A stretch of DNA of 16,932 nt from an uncultured Eubacteriales bacterium. GTDB taxonomy: Bacteria > Bacillota > Clostridia > UMGS1883. The notes under the pieces were generated by a model that did no database searches, had not been told where the DNA came from, and worked only from the letters and a program-made list of their open reading frames with translations. The translations under genes and the position numbers were made by a program. Positions 8,017 to 16,198 of the stretch are shown here, in pieces. The stretch is taken from the NCBI GenBank assembly GCA_905195005.1, contig CAJJUC010000028.1, positions 1 to 16,932 on the forward strand. The letters are read 5' to 3'. Each line of letters opens with the position of its first letter. Positions within the stretch are counted from its first letter, which is position 1.

Positions 8017-10575
8017 ATGAAAAAGATAATTTATTTACTTATTTTCAGCTTGCTTCTCGGAACGCTGAATGTGCCGCTGAATATCTTTGCGGCTGAAGCG
8101 GACGAAGCTCGGACGGTTGTTGAGGGAGTGACGAACGTGCGCCTCGGCAATGATGCGCATGTTCTCACGCGCGCCGGGTTTGCAAAAGCCGTTTACGGGC
8201 TGACAAACGAGGGTGAGCCCGAAGCGGCGGCGCAGGTGTTTTCCGATGTTGACATAAATTCGCTGTATGCAGGCTATATCGAGCAGCTGTACAGGAGCGG
8301 AATAATCACGGGCGGCGGCGACGGAAAATTCCGCCCCGATGATAATATCACCGTATACGAAGCATATACAATGCTTCTTAATCTTGCCGGATATTCAAGG
8401 CTGATAAACGGGAACTATCCCGATGAGGTTCTGAAAGCTGCGGTCAAAACGGGACTTGCGAAAGGCATCGGCACAATGGGCTCTGTGAACGTTAAAACGG
8501 CGTACCGAATGCTTTTCAATCTGCTTGAGGTTGATGTGATGGAGCTTTCGCTTTCCGAAAAGGATAAGCTTGAAAAGGGCGCGGCATTTATGGAAGCCGT
8601 TCTGAGAGTTTACAAAGGAAAGGGCGTTGTTGAAGCAATCGGCGGAAAATCGCTTTACGGGCGCAGCTATAACGAAGACGTTGTGTTTATCGGCGGATTT
8701 GAAATGACAAACAAATCCGCGGCAAATGAAAATTCGCTCGGAAAATACGGAGAATATTATTATTCCGATGATGATATTCTGCTTGCATTTTCAGAAAAGC
8801 ACGGCGATACGCTCAGAATCATGTCCGCAGATATTGAGAAATGTGACGGAAGCACATACAAATACAATGAAAACGGAAGGATAAAGAAAGCAAATCTGAG
8901 CCGGAGCAAGGATGTGCTTTACAACAACGACCCGGCAAGCGACGAGGCGCAGCTCCGCCCGAAATACGGATATGTGCTTCTGACGGACAATAACGGTGAC
9001 GGAAGCTATGACGTTGTCAGCGTGTTTGATTACACAAATATTTTTTCCGTGAGGATAAACACTGTGTCCGAAACGGTGACATACAGCGTTTCCGAAAACG
9101 GAGCTATTAAGAAAAAAGAGCTTTCGCTTTCGGGAAAGGCTTATGAGCTGTATAACGAAAAGGGCAAGAAAATCGAGCTTTCGGAGCTGAGAAGCGGAAC
9201 GGCTCTCACAGTGATGGAATCGGACAAGAAAACGGTCATTTATCAAAATTCGTTTAAAATGACCGATTCCGTGACGGCTGTCCGCGATGATAAATATATT
9301 ACAATCGGTTCAGAGGAATATATGCTTGCCGAAAATCCGTATTTTGAGGAATGGAACGGAAAATCCTTTTCAGAGGTGACGTTTTATACCGATATTTTCG
9401 GAAATATAGCGGCGGTTATCGGGGGTGAGGATTCAAAGTGGAATTTTGCTTATGTGATGAAATCGCACTATGATAACAAGGCGCTGAAAAACCGCTTCGG
9501 AATGAAGCTGCTGACAAGCTCTGATGAAAAACAGATTGTTTACACAACGCAGAACACCGTAAAGCTGAACGGAACCAAAACGGATGTTTCAGCCGATTTT
9601 GAGGCGTTCATCCCGGCCGGCGCCGTTATAAGATACAAGCAAAATTCCGGCGGAGAGATTACGGCGATTGACACTGCCGAGGATGTGAGCGGATTCGACC
9701 TTTCGCCGCGTGCCGACAGCAGCGATGACTGCCTGCTGCGCCGCTGTGACGGAGAAATGCTTTACAAAAGCTACACAAGCATGTTTAAGGCATACGGAAA
9801 AATGACGCTTGCCGGTGAAGCATACCGCGACGGCAAAACGATTGTTTTCAATGTTCCGAAAGAGGAGGATGAAAAAACAACCGATGATGATTTCTATGTG
9901 AGCGCCTCCGTTCAGTCCGACCTTATATGCAGAACGGTTGCATATAACACCTCCGGTCAGTCGCTTGCTTCAAGCGTTGTTGTCAATTTTGCCGATCCTT
10001 ACGGCTCGGCTGTTGAAGAGGACGCGCGCTGCGTTGTTATCAAAAAGCTTCTCGGAACAGAATATAAGGACGATGACACATATATTATCCGCGGATTTTA
10101 CAACGGTGCGGAAGCAAGCCTTTACGTTGACCCGAAATTCACAGATCGGTGCAGCAAGCTTAAAGCAGGGGATATGCTTCGCGTTACCGTGCGCGACAAT
10201 GTGATTACGGCAATGCAGATTGTTTATTCGCAGAGCGGAGAGGGCTACCTTAACAAAAACTGGTATTTTGGTTCGAGCAGTGAAGCAAATGCGGCGATAA
10301 GGTATCTTATAGGCACACCGGTCAAGGTTGAGGAAGAGCGGATGCTCTTTAAATACAGTGACGATAAAGGCAATGTTAAACAGGAGATATTCCGTCCGCA
10401 GACCTTTAACGTGTATATTTACGACCCGAACCTTCCGTCCGATGAACGCGTTTACCTCGGAAAGGCAAGCGATATAACCGATATGATTTGCGACGAAACG
10501 GGCGCAGACACGGTTATAGTATCAACAAGAGCAACCGTAAGCCATGACATGCTTGTAATTAAAAAAAGGCGGTAA
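8017..10575 (+). CDS. secreted SLH-domain protein with long beta-rich body
   Basis: The 852-residue protein has a signal peptide (about 1-25, ending NIFA) followed by SLH repeats at the N terminus. The first is only a half repeat with LTRAG (about 50-54). The second is good (about 75-125, FSDVD to the GGGDGKFRPDD motif). The third (about 130-175) is degenerate and lacks the TRAE-like end. The remaining 670 residues are beta-rich with no enzyme motif. A recurring element of the form L-x-[AS]-G-x-x-[LI], followed by strands with basic and acidic residues, appears near residues 392, 530 and 710, which hints at repeated small beta-barrel modules. The likely role is a wall-attached scaffold or glycan-contact protein; this is inference. 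The GGAAAGGAA ribosome binding site overlaps the upstream stop codon, and only 14 nt separate the genes, so the two SLH genes are co-transcribed. Confidence 0.87.
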   Translation: MKKIIYLLIFSLLLGTLNVPLNIFAAEADEARTVVEGVTNVRLGNDAHVLTRAGFAKAVYGLTNEGEPEAAAQVFSDVDINSLYAGYIEQLYRSGIITGGGDGKFRPDDNITVYEAYTMLLNLAGYSRLINGNYPDEVLKAAVKTGLAKGIGTMGSVNVKTAYRMLFNLLEVDVMELSLSEKDKLEKGAAFMEAVLRVYKGKGVVEAIGGKSLYGRSYNEDVVFIGGFEMTNKSAANENSLGKYGEYYYSDDDILLAFSEKHGDTLRIMSADIEKCDGSTYKYNENGRIKKANLSRSKDVLYNNDPASDEAQLRPKYGYVLLTDNNGDGSYDVVSVFDYTNIFSVRINTVSETVTYSVSENGAIKKKELSLSGKAYELYNEKGKKIELSELRSGTALTVMESDKKTVIYQNSFKMTDSVTAVRDDKYITIGSEEYMLAENPYFEEWNGKSFSEVTFYTDIFGNIAAVIGGEDSKWNFAYVMKSHYDNKALKNRFGMKLLTSSDEKQIVYTTQNTVKLNGTKTDVSADFEAFIPAGAVIRYKQNSGGEITAIDTAEDVSGFDLSPRADSSDDCLLRRCDGEMLYKSYTSMFKAYGKMTLAGEAYRDGKTIVFNVPKEEDEKTTDDDFYVSASVQSDLICRTVAYNTSGQSLASSVVVNFADPYGSAVEEDARCVVIKKLLGTEYKDDDTYIIRGFYNGAEASLYVDPKFTDRCSKLKAGDMLRVTVRDNVITAMQIVYSQSGEGYLNKNWYFGSSSEANAAIRYLIGTPVKVEEERMLFKYSDDKGNVKQEIFRPQTFNVYIYDPNLPSDERVYLGKASDITDMICDETGADTVIVSTRATVSHDMLVIKKRR

Positions 10576-10598
10576 ATGCCGAAATTCCGGGCTTTTTT
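10562..10598 (+). terminator. weak Rho-independent terminator-like structure
   Basis: A run of six T (10593-10598) follows a GC-containing stretch directly after the stop codon at 10573-10575. Two modest foldings are possible. One pairs GCCG (10578-10581) with CGGGC (10588-10592), with a bulge. The other is an outer AAAAAAG/CTTTTTT stem that starts inside the coding end. Stem strength is low, but position and T-run fit the end of the first operon. Confidence 0.4.
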
Positions 10599-10626
10599 CA
10601 GTGCGGAAATCATTTTTGATACCGTG

Positions 10627-10643
10627 CGGAAAACTGTTACCCG
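10627..10643. promoter_or_regulatory. operator-like palindrome, distal site
   Basis: CGGAAAACTGTTACCCG pairs at six of eight positions around a central T (10635). The core AAC-T-GTT is perfect and the CGG/CCG ends are complementary. The same core with one different central base recurs 29 nt downstream (10657-10671). Its location about 40 nt upstream of the -35 box suits an activator site or a distal operator. The binding protein is unknown. Confidence 0.35.
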
Positions 10644-10656
10644 TGACCGTAAAATA

Positions 10657-10671
10657 ATGAAACCGTTTGAT
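10657..10671. promoter_or_regulatory. operator-like palindrome, proximal site
   Basis: ATGAAACCGTTTGAT is a 15-bp inverted repeat around C10664 with six of seven base pairs matched. It lies 11 nt upstream of the -35 hexamer of the transporter promoter. Its AAAC-N-GTTT core resembles operators of LacI/GalR-type regulators in general form. A LacI-type regulator lies at the right edge of this window, but no direct evidence links the two. Confidence 0.42.
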
Positions 10672-10682
10672 AAAAGTGTGTC

Positions 10683-10710
10683 TTGCATAATTTTATTCGG
10701 CGGATATAAT
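10683..10710 (+). promoter_or_regulatory. sigma-70/sigma-A type promoter of the transporter operon
   Basis: A perfect -10 box TATAAT (10705-10710) is preceded by TTGCAT (10683-10688) with a 16-nt spacer. Transcription would start near 10717 and leave a leader of about 30 nt before the solute-binding protein start at 10746. The -35 matches the consensus only in its TTG half, which is compatible with a regulated promoter, and two palindromes lie just upstream. Confidence 0.7.
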
Positions 10711-10745
10711 AAAGCTGCAAAACGAAAAAGAAAGAGGGTTATGAA

Positions 10746-12146
10746 ATGAAATTCAACAAAAAGCAAATCACCGCGGTGATTCTTGCGGCGGCACTTTGCA
10801 CGGGCGGACTTGCCGGCTGCGGAACAAAAAAGAAGCAGACGTCGTCCGACGGGAAGATAAAAATTACCGTTGCAAACTGGCCGAGCGAGGACGGAAACGA
10901 AAAAGCGTTTGAAAATGCTGAAAATAAAAGAAAAGAATTTGAAAAGAAATATAAGAATATTGAGGTTGCCGGAGAAACATGGGGTTACGACCAAAGTACA
11001 TTTATGGCACGCGCAGAGGGGGGCTCGCTTTCAACCTCGTTTTTCACGGAAGCAAAAAAAATCATTCAGTTCGGCTATGCCGCCGATATTACCGATTATG
11101 TTAAAAAGTACGGTTATTACGGAAAAATAAACGAAACGCTGTTGGACACAATTTCAAAAGAGGAAAGCATTTATCTTCTTCCGAAAAGCGCATATTCGCT
11201 CGGGATTGTGATTAATATGAACCTTTTCCGCGAGGCAGGGTTGCTTGAAAGCGACGGAACGCCGAAAATTCCGAAAACATTCGATGAGCTTGCGGCTTTT
11301 GCGCAGACGGTTCATGAGAAAACGGGGAAGGCAGGCTTTGTGTTCCCGACAACCTCCAATCAGGGCGGCTGGAATTTTTCAATGCTTGCATGGAGCTTCG
11401 GAACAGAGTTTATAAAGAAAAAGGACGGAAAGTATACCTCCAATTTCGCAAACGACAAATGCGCCGCAGCGCTTGAATATCTGAAGGATTTAAAGTGGAA
11501 CAAAAATGCGCTTCCGTCAAACACAAATGTTGACGCGGCTGAGGTTGTGAAGCTCATCGGAACGGATCAGGCGGCAATGGCAATTGTGCATCCGGGTCAG
11601 CTTGACGCACTTATTAAGGATTACGGAATGAAGCCGGAAAACATTGCGATGATAACCATGCCGGCAGGTCCCGAGCGCCACGTTACCCTGATGGGCGGCG
11701 ACTTTTACGTTATCGAGCCGAACGCAACGCCCGAACAGATTGACGCAGCGTTTAAATGGATTCAGTTCAGCGGACTCACAACCGAAATGGATGAGGATAC
11801 GAAAAAAAGATACGAGAATGACACAAAACTCGATTTTGAGGAAAACATGAAAGTAATCGGCGTTAAGGATTTGTCAATCTGGAACGACAATGCCGACACT
11901 GAGAAATTCAAAAATGAGATAATTGAAAAATATCGCAATATTCCCGAAAAGAACGTTGCGGATTACAATAACAACAAGGGCGGCATTGAATATCAGGTTG
12001 AGGAAGAGGTTTGCGCACAGGATTTGTACGCAACGCTTGACAGCTGCATTCAGGAGGTTCTCACAAACAAAAACAGCGATGTTAAGGGAATCCTCAAGAA
12101 AGCGGCAGCCGATTTTCAGAGCAACTTCCTTGATTATGAAAACTGA
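10746..12146 (+). CDS. sugar ABC transporter substrate-binding lipoprotein
   Basis: This 466-residue protein is an extracellular solute-binding protein of the family-1 (UgpB-like) carbohydrate type. The signal peptide ends in the lipobox LAGC with Cys25 as the lipidated residue, so it is anchored to the outer face of the membrane. The body alternates alpha/beta as expected, with typical features such as the NWPSEDGN first strand, an aromatic-rich ligand region (QGGWNFSMLAWSFG) and a hinge-like MGGDFYVI strand. It captures an oligosaccharide and passes it to the two permeases that follow. The ligand cannot be predicted. The start ATG has AAAGAGGG at 10731-10738; another ATG 5 nt upstream is out of frame. 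It is the first gene of the second operon, with a clear promoter, and is the one most directly exposed to the nearby palindromes. Confidence 0.95.
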   Translation: MKFNKKQITAVILAAALCTGGLAGCGTKKKQTSSDGKIKITVANWPSEDGNEKAFENAENKRKEFEKKYKNIEVAGETWGYDQSTFMARAEGGSLSTSFFTEAKKIIQFGYAADITDYVKKYGYYGKINETLLDTISKEESIYLLPKSAYSLGIVINMNLFREAGLLESDGTPKIPKTFDELAAFAQTVHEKTGKAGFVFPTTSNQGGWNFSMLAWSFGTEFIKKKDGKYTSNFANDKCAAALEYLKDLKWNKNALPSNTNVDAAEVVKLIGTDQAAMAIVHPGQLDALIKDYGMKPENIAMITMPAGPERHVTLMGGDFYVIEPNATPEQIDAAFKWIQFSGLTTEMDEDTKKRYENDTKLDFEENMKVIGVKDLSIWNDNADTEKFKNEIIEKYRNIPEKNVADYNNNKGGIEYQVEEEVCAQDLYATLDSCIQEVLTNKNSDVKGILKKAAADFQSNFLDYEN

Positions 12147-12160
12147 CATGGAGGCAAGCT

Positions 12161-13066
12161 GTGAATACTAACTGCAAAAAACGCGGATTATCAAATCCGC
12201 TTTCGGAAAATATCAGCGGCTGGCTGTTTATCCTTCCGGCGCTCATAAGCGTTTACTATACCATTCTGCGGCCGCAGGTTCTCGGCACATGGTGGTCGTT
12301 TTTCAGCATGAACGGCTACAAGGTCGGGAAATTTGTCGGGCTTGATAACTACAGGCGCGTCATGCGCGATACAATGTTTCTCAAATCGCTCGGGAATACC
12401 TGGCTTTATGTGTTCTGGTCGCTCGCAATCGGGTTTCTTGTGCCGATTCTGCTTGCGATTATGATGAATGAGCTTGTTCATGCGCGCGGCTTTGTCAGAT
12501 TCTGCGTGTATCTTCCGAGCGTGCTTCCCGTAACCTCGGTTATGACGATATGGTATCTCATATACTATCCCGATAACGGCGGACTTCTGAACATGCTTTT
12601 GGCGAAATTCGGCATAGCGCCGTATGTGTGGCTGCAGGACCCGAAGCACACGATTATTTACATTGTGATATGCATGACATGGAGCGGCGCGGGAGCTTCG
12701 GCAATGTATTACTTTGCGGCGCTTCAGGGAATCAACCGCGAGCTTTACGAGGCAACGCTGATTGACGGGGCAGGCTTTTTCAGAAGAATGATAACCGTCA
12801 CGCTGCCGCACATTTACGGGATTGTGCTTCTGTTTCTGATTCAGCAGATAATCGGCATATTTTCGATTATGGAGCAGCCGCTACAGATGACCGGCGGCGG
12901 GCCGAACGGCGCTTCGATGACGCTCGGACTGCTTGCGTACCGCTACGGCTTTGTGAGCGTTCGCCCGAACCTTGCAATGGCAATCGGCGTGATAATGTTT
13001 TTGATTCTTATGGTTGTGACGTGCTTCTATTTCTTTGTGAATAAGCGGATAGAAAATAATATGTAA
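12161..13066 (+). CDS. sugar ABC transporter permease (first subunit)
   Basis: A 301-residue inner-membrane permease of the binding-protein-dependent (MalF/UgpA, COG1175-like) type. It has about six hydrophobic segments, beginning at residue 20 (WLFILPALISVYY). The EAA loop that contacts the ATPase starts at residue 197 (EATLIDGAGFFRRMITVTLP). GTG is the most likely start: GGAGG lies at 12150-12154 with ordinary spacing, and the frame opens there with a short polar N terminus. It lies 14 nt after the solute-binding gene. The GPNGASMTLG stretch before the last helices is also usual for this family. It forms the channel together with the following permease and depends on an ATPase that is not encoded in this window. 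Confidence 0.95.
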   Translation: MNTNCKKRGLSNPLSENISGWLFILPALISVYYTILRPQVLGTWWSFFSMNGYKVGKFVGLDNYRRVMRDTMFLKSLGNTWLYVFWSLAIGFLVPILLAIMMNELVHARGFVRFCVYLPSVLPVTSVMTIWYLIYYPDNGGLLNMLLAKFGIAPYVWLQDPKHTIIYIVICMTWSGAGASAMYYFAALQGINRELYEATLIDGAGFFRRMITVTLPHIYGIVLLFLIQQIIGIFSIMEQPLQMTGGGPNGASMTLGLLAYRYGFVSVRPNLAMAIGVIMFLILMVVTCFYFFVNKRIENNM

Positions 13067-13083
13067 AGGAGAGTGTACCGATT

Positions 13084-13965
13084 ATGAAAAAAATGGATAT
13101 GGGTATACTTACCGATACCGATATGAAACGCCCCCGGTATAAGCTGCTTTATGCGCTGATTGCAGCGCTGCTCGTCATTTACTGCTTTGCGGTGCTCATT
13201 CCGGTGGTGTGGATAATTCTGTCCGGCTTTAAGAACGTTAAGGAGCTGTACGCTGTGCCGTCGAGCTTCTTTCCGAAGACAATTGACCTTGGCAAGCTTT
13301 CGCGCGTCTGGACGGAAATGAAGATATATAAATATTACATTAACACGTTTATCATGGCGGGCGGAGCAACGGTTGCGGCGTGCCTCGCCGGCGGACTTGC
13401 AGGCTATTCAATATCAAAGCTCAAGCCGAAGGGCACGGGCGTTATATTCATGATACTTTTCTGGATAATGCTCATGCCGGGAACGCTGCGCACGGTTCCG
13501 CTGTACATAGGCTTTAAGGATGTGCCGCTTATCCACATCAGCCTGCTCGACACCTTTTGGCCGATATGGATAATGTCGGCTTCGAGCATATTCAATATTA
13601 TTTTGTTCAAAAATTTCTTTGACGGAATTTCCGGCTCGATAATCGAAGCGGCAAAAATTGACGGGGCGTCCGCAATGAGAATTTTTGCAAAAATCGTTAT
13701 GCCGCTCTCGGTCCCCGTTTTTGTGACGGTTGCAATTTTCACATTTAACGGGCAGGTCGGGCAGTTCTTCTGGCCGTACCTCCTTATAAAGAAAAAGGAG
13801 CTTACCGTTCTCGGCGTTCAGATGTACACAATGCAGTCGTCGAATTATACCATGGATTACCAGATGCTTGCGATTCTGTTTTCAATCCTGCCGCAGCTTT
13901 TGATTTTCGCCGTGTTCCAGAAAAAAATAATCGGCGGAGTCAGCGTTGGCGCTGTTAAAGGTTGA
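13084..13965 (+). CDS. sugar ABC transporter permease (second subunit)
   Basis: A 293-residue permease of the MalG/UgpE (COG0395-like) type. The first membrane segment covers about residues 20-45, and the family-typical SGFKNVKELYAVPSSFFP lies just outside it. The EAA loop is at residues 188-207 (EAAKIDGASAMRIFAKIVMP). AAGGAGAG at 13066-13073 precedes ATG 13084. An in-frame ATG at 13093 is also possible, and the choice hardly changes the protein. The gap to the first permease is 17 nt and to the next gene 34 nt, so it belongs to one operon. No ATP-binding subunit follows. In Firmicutes such importers commonly share an MsmK-like ATPase encoded elsewhere, and that is the likely situation here. 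Confidence 0.95.
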   Translation: MKKMDMGILTDTDMKRPRYKLLYALIAALLVIYCFAVLIPVVWIILSGFKNVKELYAVPSSFFPKTIDLGKLSRVWTEMKIYKYYINTFIMAGGATVAACLAGGLAGYSISKLKPKGTGVIFMILFWIMLMPGTLRTVPLYIGFKDVPLIHISLLDTFWPIWIMSASSIFNIILFKNFFDGISGSIIEAAKIDGASAMRIFAKIVMPLSVPVFVTVAIFTFNGQVGQFFWPYLLIKKKELTVLGVQMYTMQSSNYTMDYQMLAILFSILPQLLIFAVFQKKIIGGVSVGAVKG

Positions 13966-13999
13966 AATATATTAATTTATAAGAAAGAAGGAGAAAAGA

Positions 14000-16135
14000 A
14001 TGAAAAAATTTTTATGTGTGTTCCTGTCGGCAATTATGCTGATTTCGTGCGCCGCATTTTCTGCGGCAGCGGAGGAGGAAGCGTTTTCAATCATCCTTGA
14101 GGGCGAAAAATTCACCGCTCAGACGCAAAGTGATGAAGCTCCGGAGGTGGAGCGCCTCACAGACGCGAATTTTTCGGGAAACGGCTGGCTTAAAACAAGC
14201 TCGGCGAAGGAATATAGCATAACGGCGGATTTCTATGTACCCGAAGCAGGCTTTTACAATGTCAGCACGGTAACATACCCGAACGGCGGTGCGGTTTACC
14301 TCAGCGAGTACAAAATTACAGTCGGCGGAAAGGACTATGCTGCCGGCGATATGGCGGAGGAATCGGGAACATACCCGTCAATATTTAAAAAATATGTGTC
14401 TAAGCGCGTTGTAAAGCTTGAAAAAGGCAAAAACACAATTGCGTTTACGCCCACAACGCTGCGAAACACGGGACAGGCAATGGATTATTGCTTCTGCATG
14501 GATTATGTTAAGCTTGCAAAAACAGATCTCTGTGCCATCAGATATGAAGGCGAAGATTTGAAAGATGCAATCGGCGGAAACGTTCCAACGAATGGCAATG
14601 CATCGGGCGGAAAGGTGCTTCAGTTTGTAAGACCGGTAAGCGATGATAATTCGAACAGCTTTGACATTACGGTTGACGCACCTGCGGCAGGATTTTATCG
14701 ATTCGGCTTCAGCGGAAGCGGACCTGACACACAGGCGGAGGCAGAAAGCAAATACGCGATTTATTTTAAAAACGAAAAGCTTGATTTGCAGACAACGCGG
14801 CAGACTGGCAGCGCATATGATTTGTACAGCGCTGAGGTTGAGCTTGACGAGGGAGTTAACGCCTTTACGGTAGTTGTCGAGCCGTGGACGCACAGGGGCA
14901 GCTACGGAACTCATTACGTTTTATACTGCGATTATTATGAAATTACAATGCTCAGCGAAAGCGAGCCTGCAAACAAAATTGTGATTGAAGCTGAAAAAGG
15001 CTATGAGGTACAGAATTTCACCCCCGTTGTCGCAGACCAAGCCGCAAGAACGCTTGAAGACCTTAAGAGCGGCAACACGGACGCCTCGCTGATGAGCGGC
15101 GGCGCAATCCTTGTGGCGAACAATAATACAAGCATAAACACGCCGCTTGAAAACGGATTACTTACGTACAAGGTGAACATTCCGGCATCGGGAAGCTATT
15201 CGATGACGATTGACATTGCGGCACAGATAAGTCAGAACAGCCAATTCTCACCGGTTAAGCTTGCGGTGAAGCAGGGGGATACAAAGCTTGTTGACGACAG
15301 AATGCTCGCCGCAGCCGGAACATATATTACAACGCGCTCGTGGGATGCGGAAACTGAGCAGGCAATCGAATCACAGGTACAGATTACCGAGGAAAATGCA
15401 ACCGTTGAGGTTGTTGACAACGAGCTTTATTATGCATACGCAAACTGCACGATGAGAAAATACCGTTTGCTCGACAAGATAGAGCTTGAAGCCGGCGAGG
15501 CTGAAATCACAATCAAGTGCGATTCCGGTTGGGGGAACGTTCTCTGGGGATTTTTCGTTATGGACGATATCGTGCTTCAGCGCGATGTTGACTGCTCCGC
15601 ACTCAGTCTGAAAGGCGCGGAGGACGGCGTGTTTACGGGTAACACCTATGAGCTTGCGGCGGCTGACAAATACGGCGCCGTTCTCGACAGCTCGCAGTTC
15701 AGCACCGTGTGGACATCGTCAAACGAAAATATTCTGACGGTTGACGGAAACGGCGTTGTAACGGCGAAAAACCCCGGCAAGGCAACGGTAACGCTTGAGG
15801 TTGAGGGATATACCTATACCAAGGATATATGCGTTTACAGCAATGCGATTAAATTTATGATTGACAATGTCAGCCTTGACGGAAACACCGTTTCGGTGAA
15901 GCATCTGTCGCTTGCAGGCTTTGAAAACGCACCCGTAATGCTCATTGCAGCGGCATTTTCGGCGGACGGAAAAACGATGACCGAAGCAAAAACGGCTGTG
16001 CTCAGCGGAAACGATCCGTATATGTACCGGACAACGAGCATAACGCTTGACGCTGCGGCAGAGAAAATTAAGCTTTTTGCATGGAGCGGACTTGACAAGC
16101 CGGCGCCGGCATTCTCAGCAATATCCGTAAAATAA
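14000..16135 (+). CDS. secreted non-catalytic glycan-binding protein with three CBM-like modules
   Basis: This 711-residue protein has an N-terminal signal (MKKFLCVFLSAIMLISCAAF). Cleavage after the AAA near residue 24 is plausible, but LISC with Cys17 also fits a lipobox, so it may be a lipoprotein. Three CBM6/35-like beta-sandwiches follow: about 29-173 (IILEGEKF to DYVKLAK), 178-316 (IRYEGEDL to DYYEITM) and 326-530 (IVIEAEKGY to DDIVLQRD). Each opens with the Glu-containing strand and closes with the D-[YI]-V strand usual for that fold. Then come a Big2-type Ig domain (about 533-615, VWTSSNENILTVDGNGVVTA) and a C-terminal module (617-711) shared with the remnant at 121-765. No catalytic domain is visible. 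The ribosome binding site is GAAGGAG (13987-13993). As the fourth gene of the importer operon, it probably gathers or presents glycan at the surface; this is inference. Confidence 0.87.
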   Translation: MKKFLCVFLSAIMLISCAAFSAAAEEEAFSIILEGEKFTAQTQSDEAPEVERLTDANFSGNGWLKTSSAKEYSITADFYVPEAGFYNVSTVTYPNGGAVYLSEYKITVGGKDYAAGDMAEESGTYPSIFKKYVSKRVVKLEKGKNTIAFTPTTLRNTGQAMDYCFCMDYVKLAKTDLCAIRYEGEDLKDAIGGNVPTNGNASGGKVLQFVRPVSDDNSNSFDITVDAPAAGFYRFGFSGSGPDTQAEAESKYAIYFKNEKLDLQTTRQTGSAYDLYSAEVELDEGVNAFTVVVEPWTHRGSYGTHYVLYCDYYEITMLSESEPANKIVIEAEKGYEVQNFTPVVADQAARTLEDLKSGNTDASLMSGGAILVANNNTSINTPLENGLLTYKVNIPASGSYSMTIDIAAQISQNSQFSPVKLAVKQGDTKLVDDRMLAAAGTYITTRSWDAETEQAIESQVQITEENATVEVVDNELYYAYANCTMRKYRLLDKIELEAGEAEITIKCDSGWGNVLWGFFVMDDIVLQRDVDCSALSLKGAEDGVFTGNTYELAAADKYGAVLDSSQFSTVWTSSNENILTVDGNGVVTAKNPGKATVTLEVEGYTYTKDICVYSNAIKFMIDNVSLDGNTVSVKHLSLAGFENAPVMLIAAAFSADGKTMTEAKTAVLSGNDPYMYRTTSITLDAAAEKIKLFAWSGLDKPAPAFSAISVK

Positions 16136-16160
16136 TAATTATCAGAAAAACGAAACGCAG

Positions 16161-16198
16161 GGGCTGCAGTTAAATGAAACCGCATTTAGCTGCAGCCC
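16161..16198 (+). terminator. long hairpin at the end of the transporter operon
   Basis: GGGCTGCAGTTAAATG (16161-16176) pairs with CATTTAGCTGCAGCCC (16183-16198) around the loop AAACCG, giving a 16-bp stem with one G:U pair. It begins 25 nt after the stop codon of the last gene of the operon. Only three T follow, so it may terminate poorly, protect the mRNA 3' end, or be part of the repeat described at 16176-16260. Confidence 0.6.

Noticed and set aside
10657..10671. Catabolite-repression (cre) site for CcpA
   Set aside because: The site has an AAAC-C-GTTT core. The cre pattern expects TGWAAN-CG-NTWNCA spacing with a terminal CA half-site that is missing here, so it is better treated as an unassigned palindrome.
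12191..12811. Minus-strand frame of 206 codons
   Set aside because: It lies entirely inside the first permease gene, which has clear membrane segments and an EAA loop. The antisense product has no hydrophobic or domain logic of its own.
16171..16190. Third copy of the operator, from the shared AATGAAACCG decamer
   Set aside because: The resemblance to the proximal palindrome is limited to one half. The sequence is already explained as loop and arm of the 16-bp hairpin.
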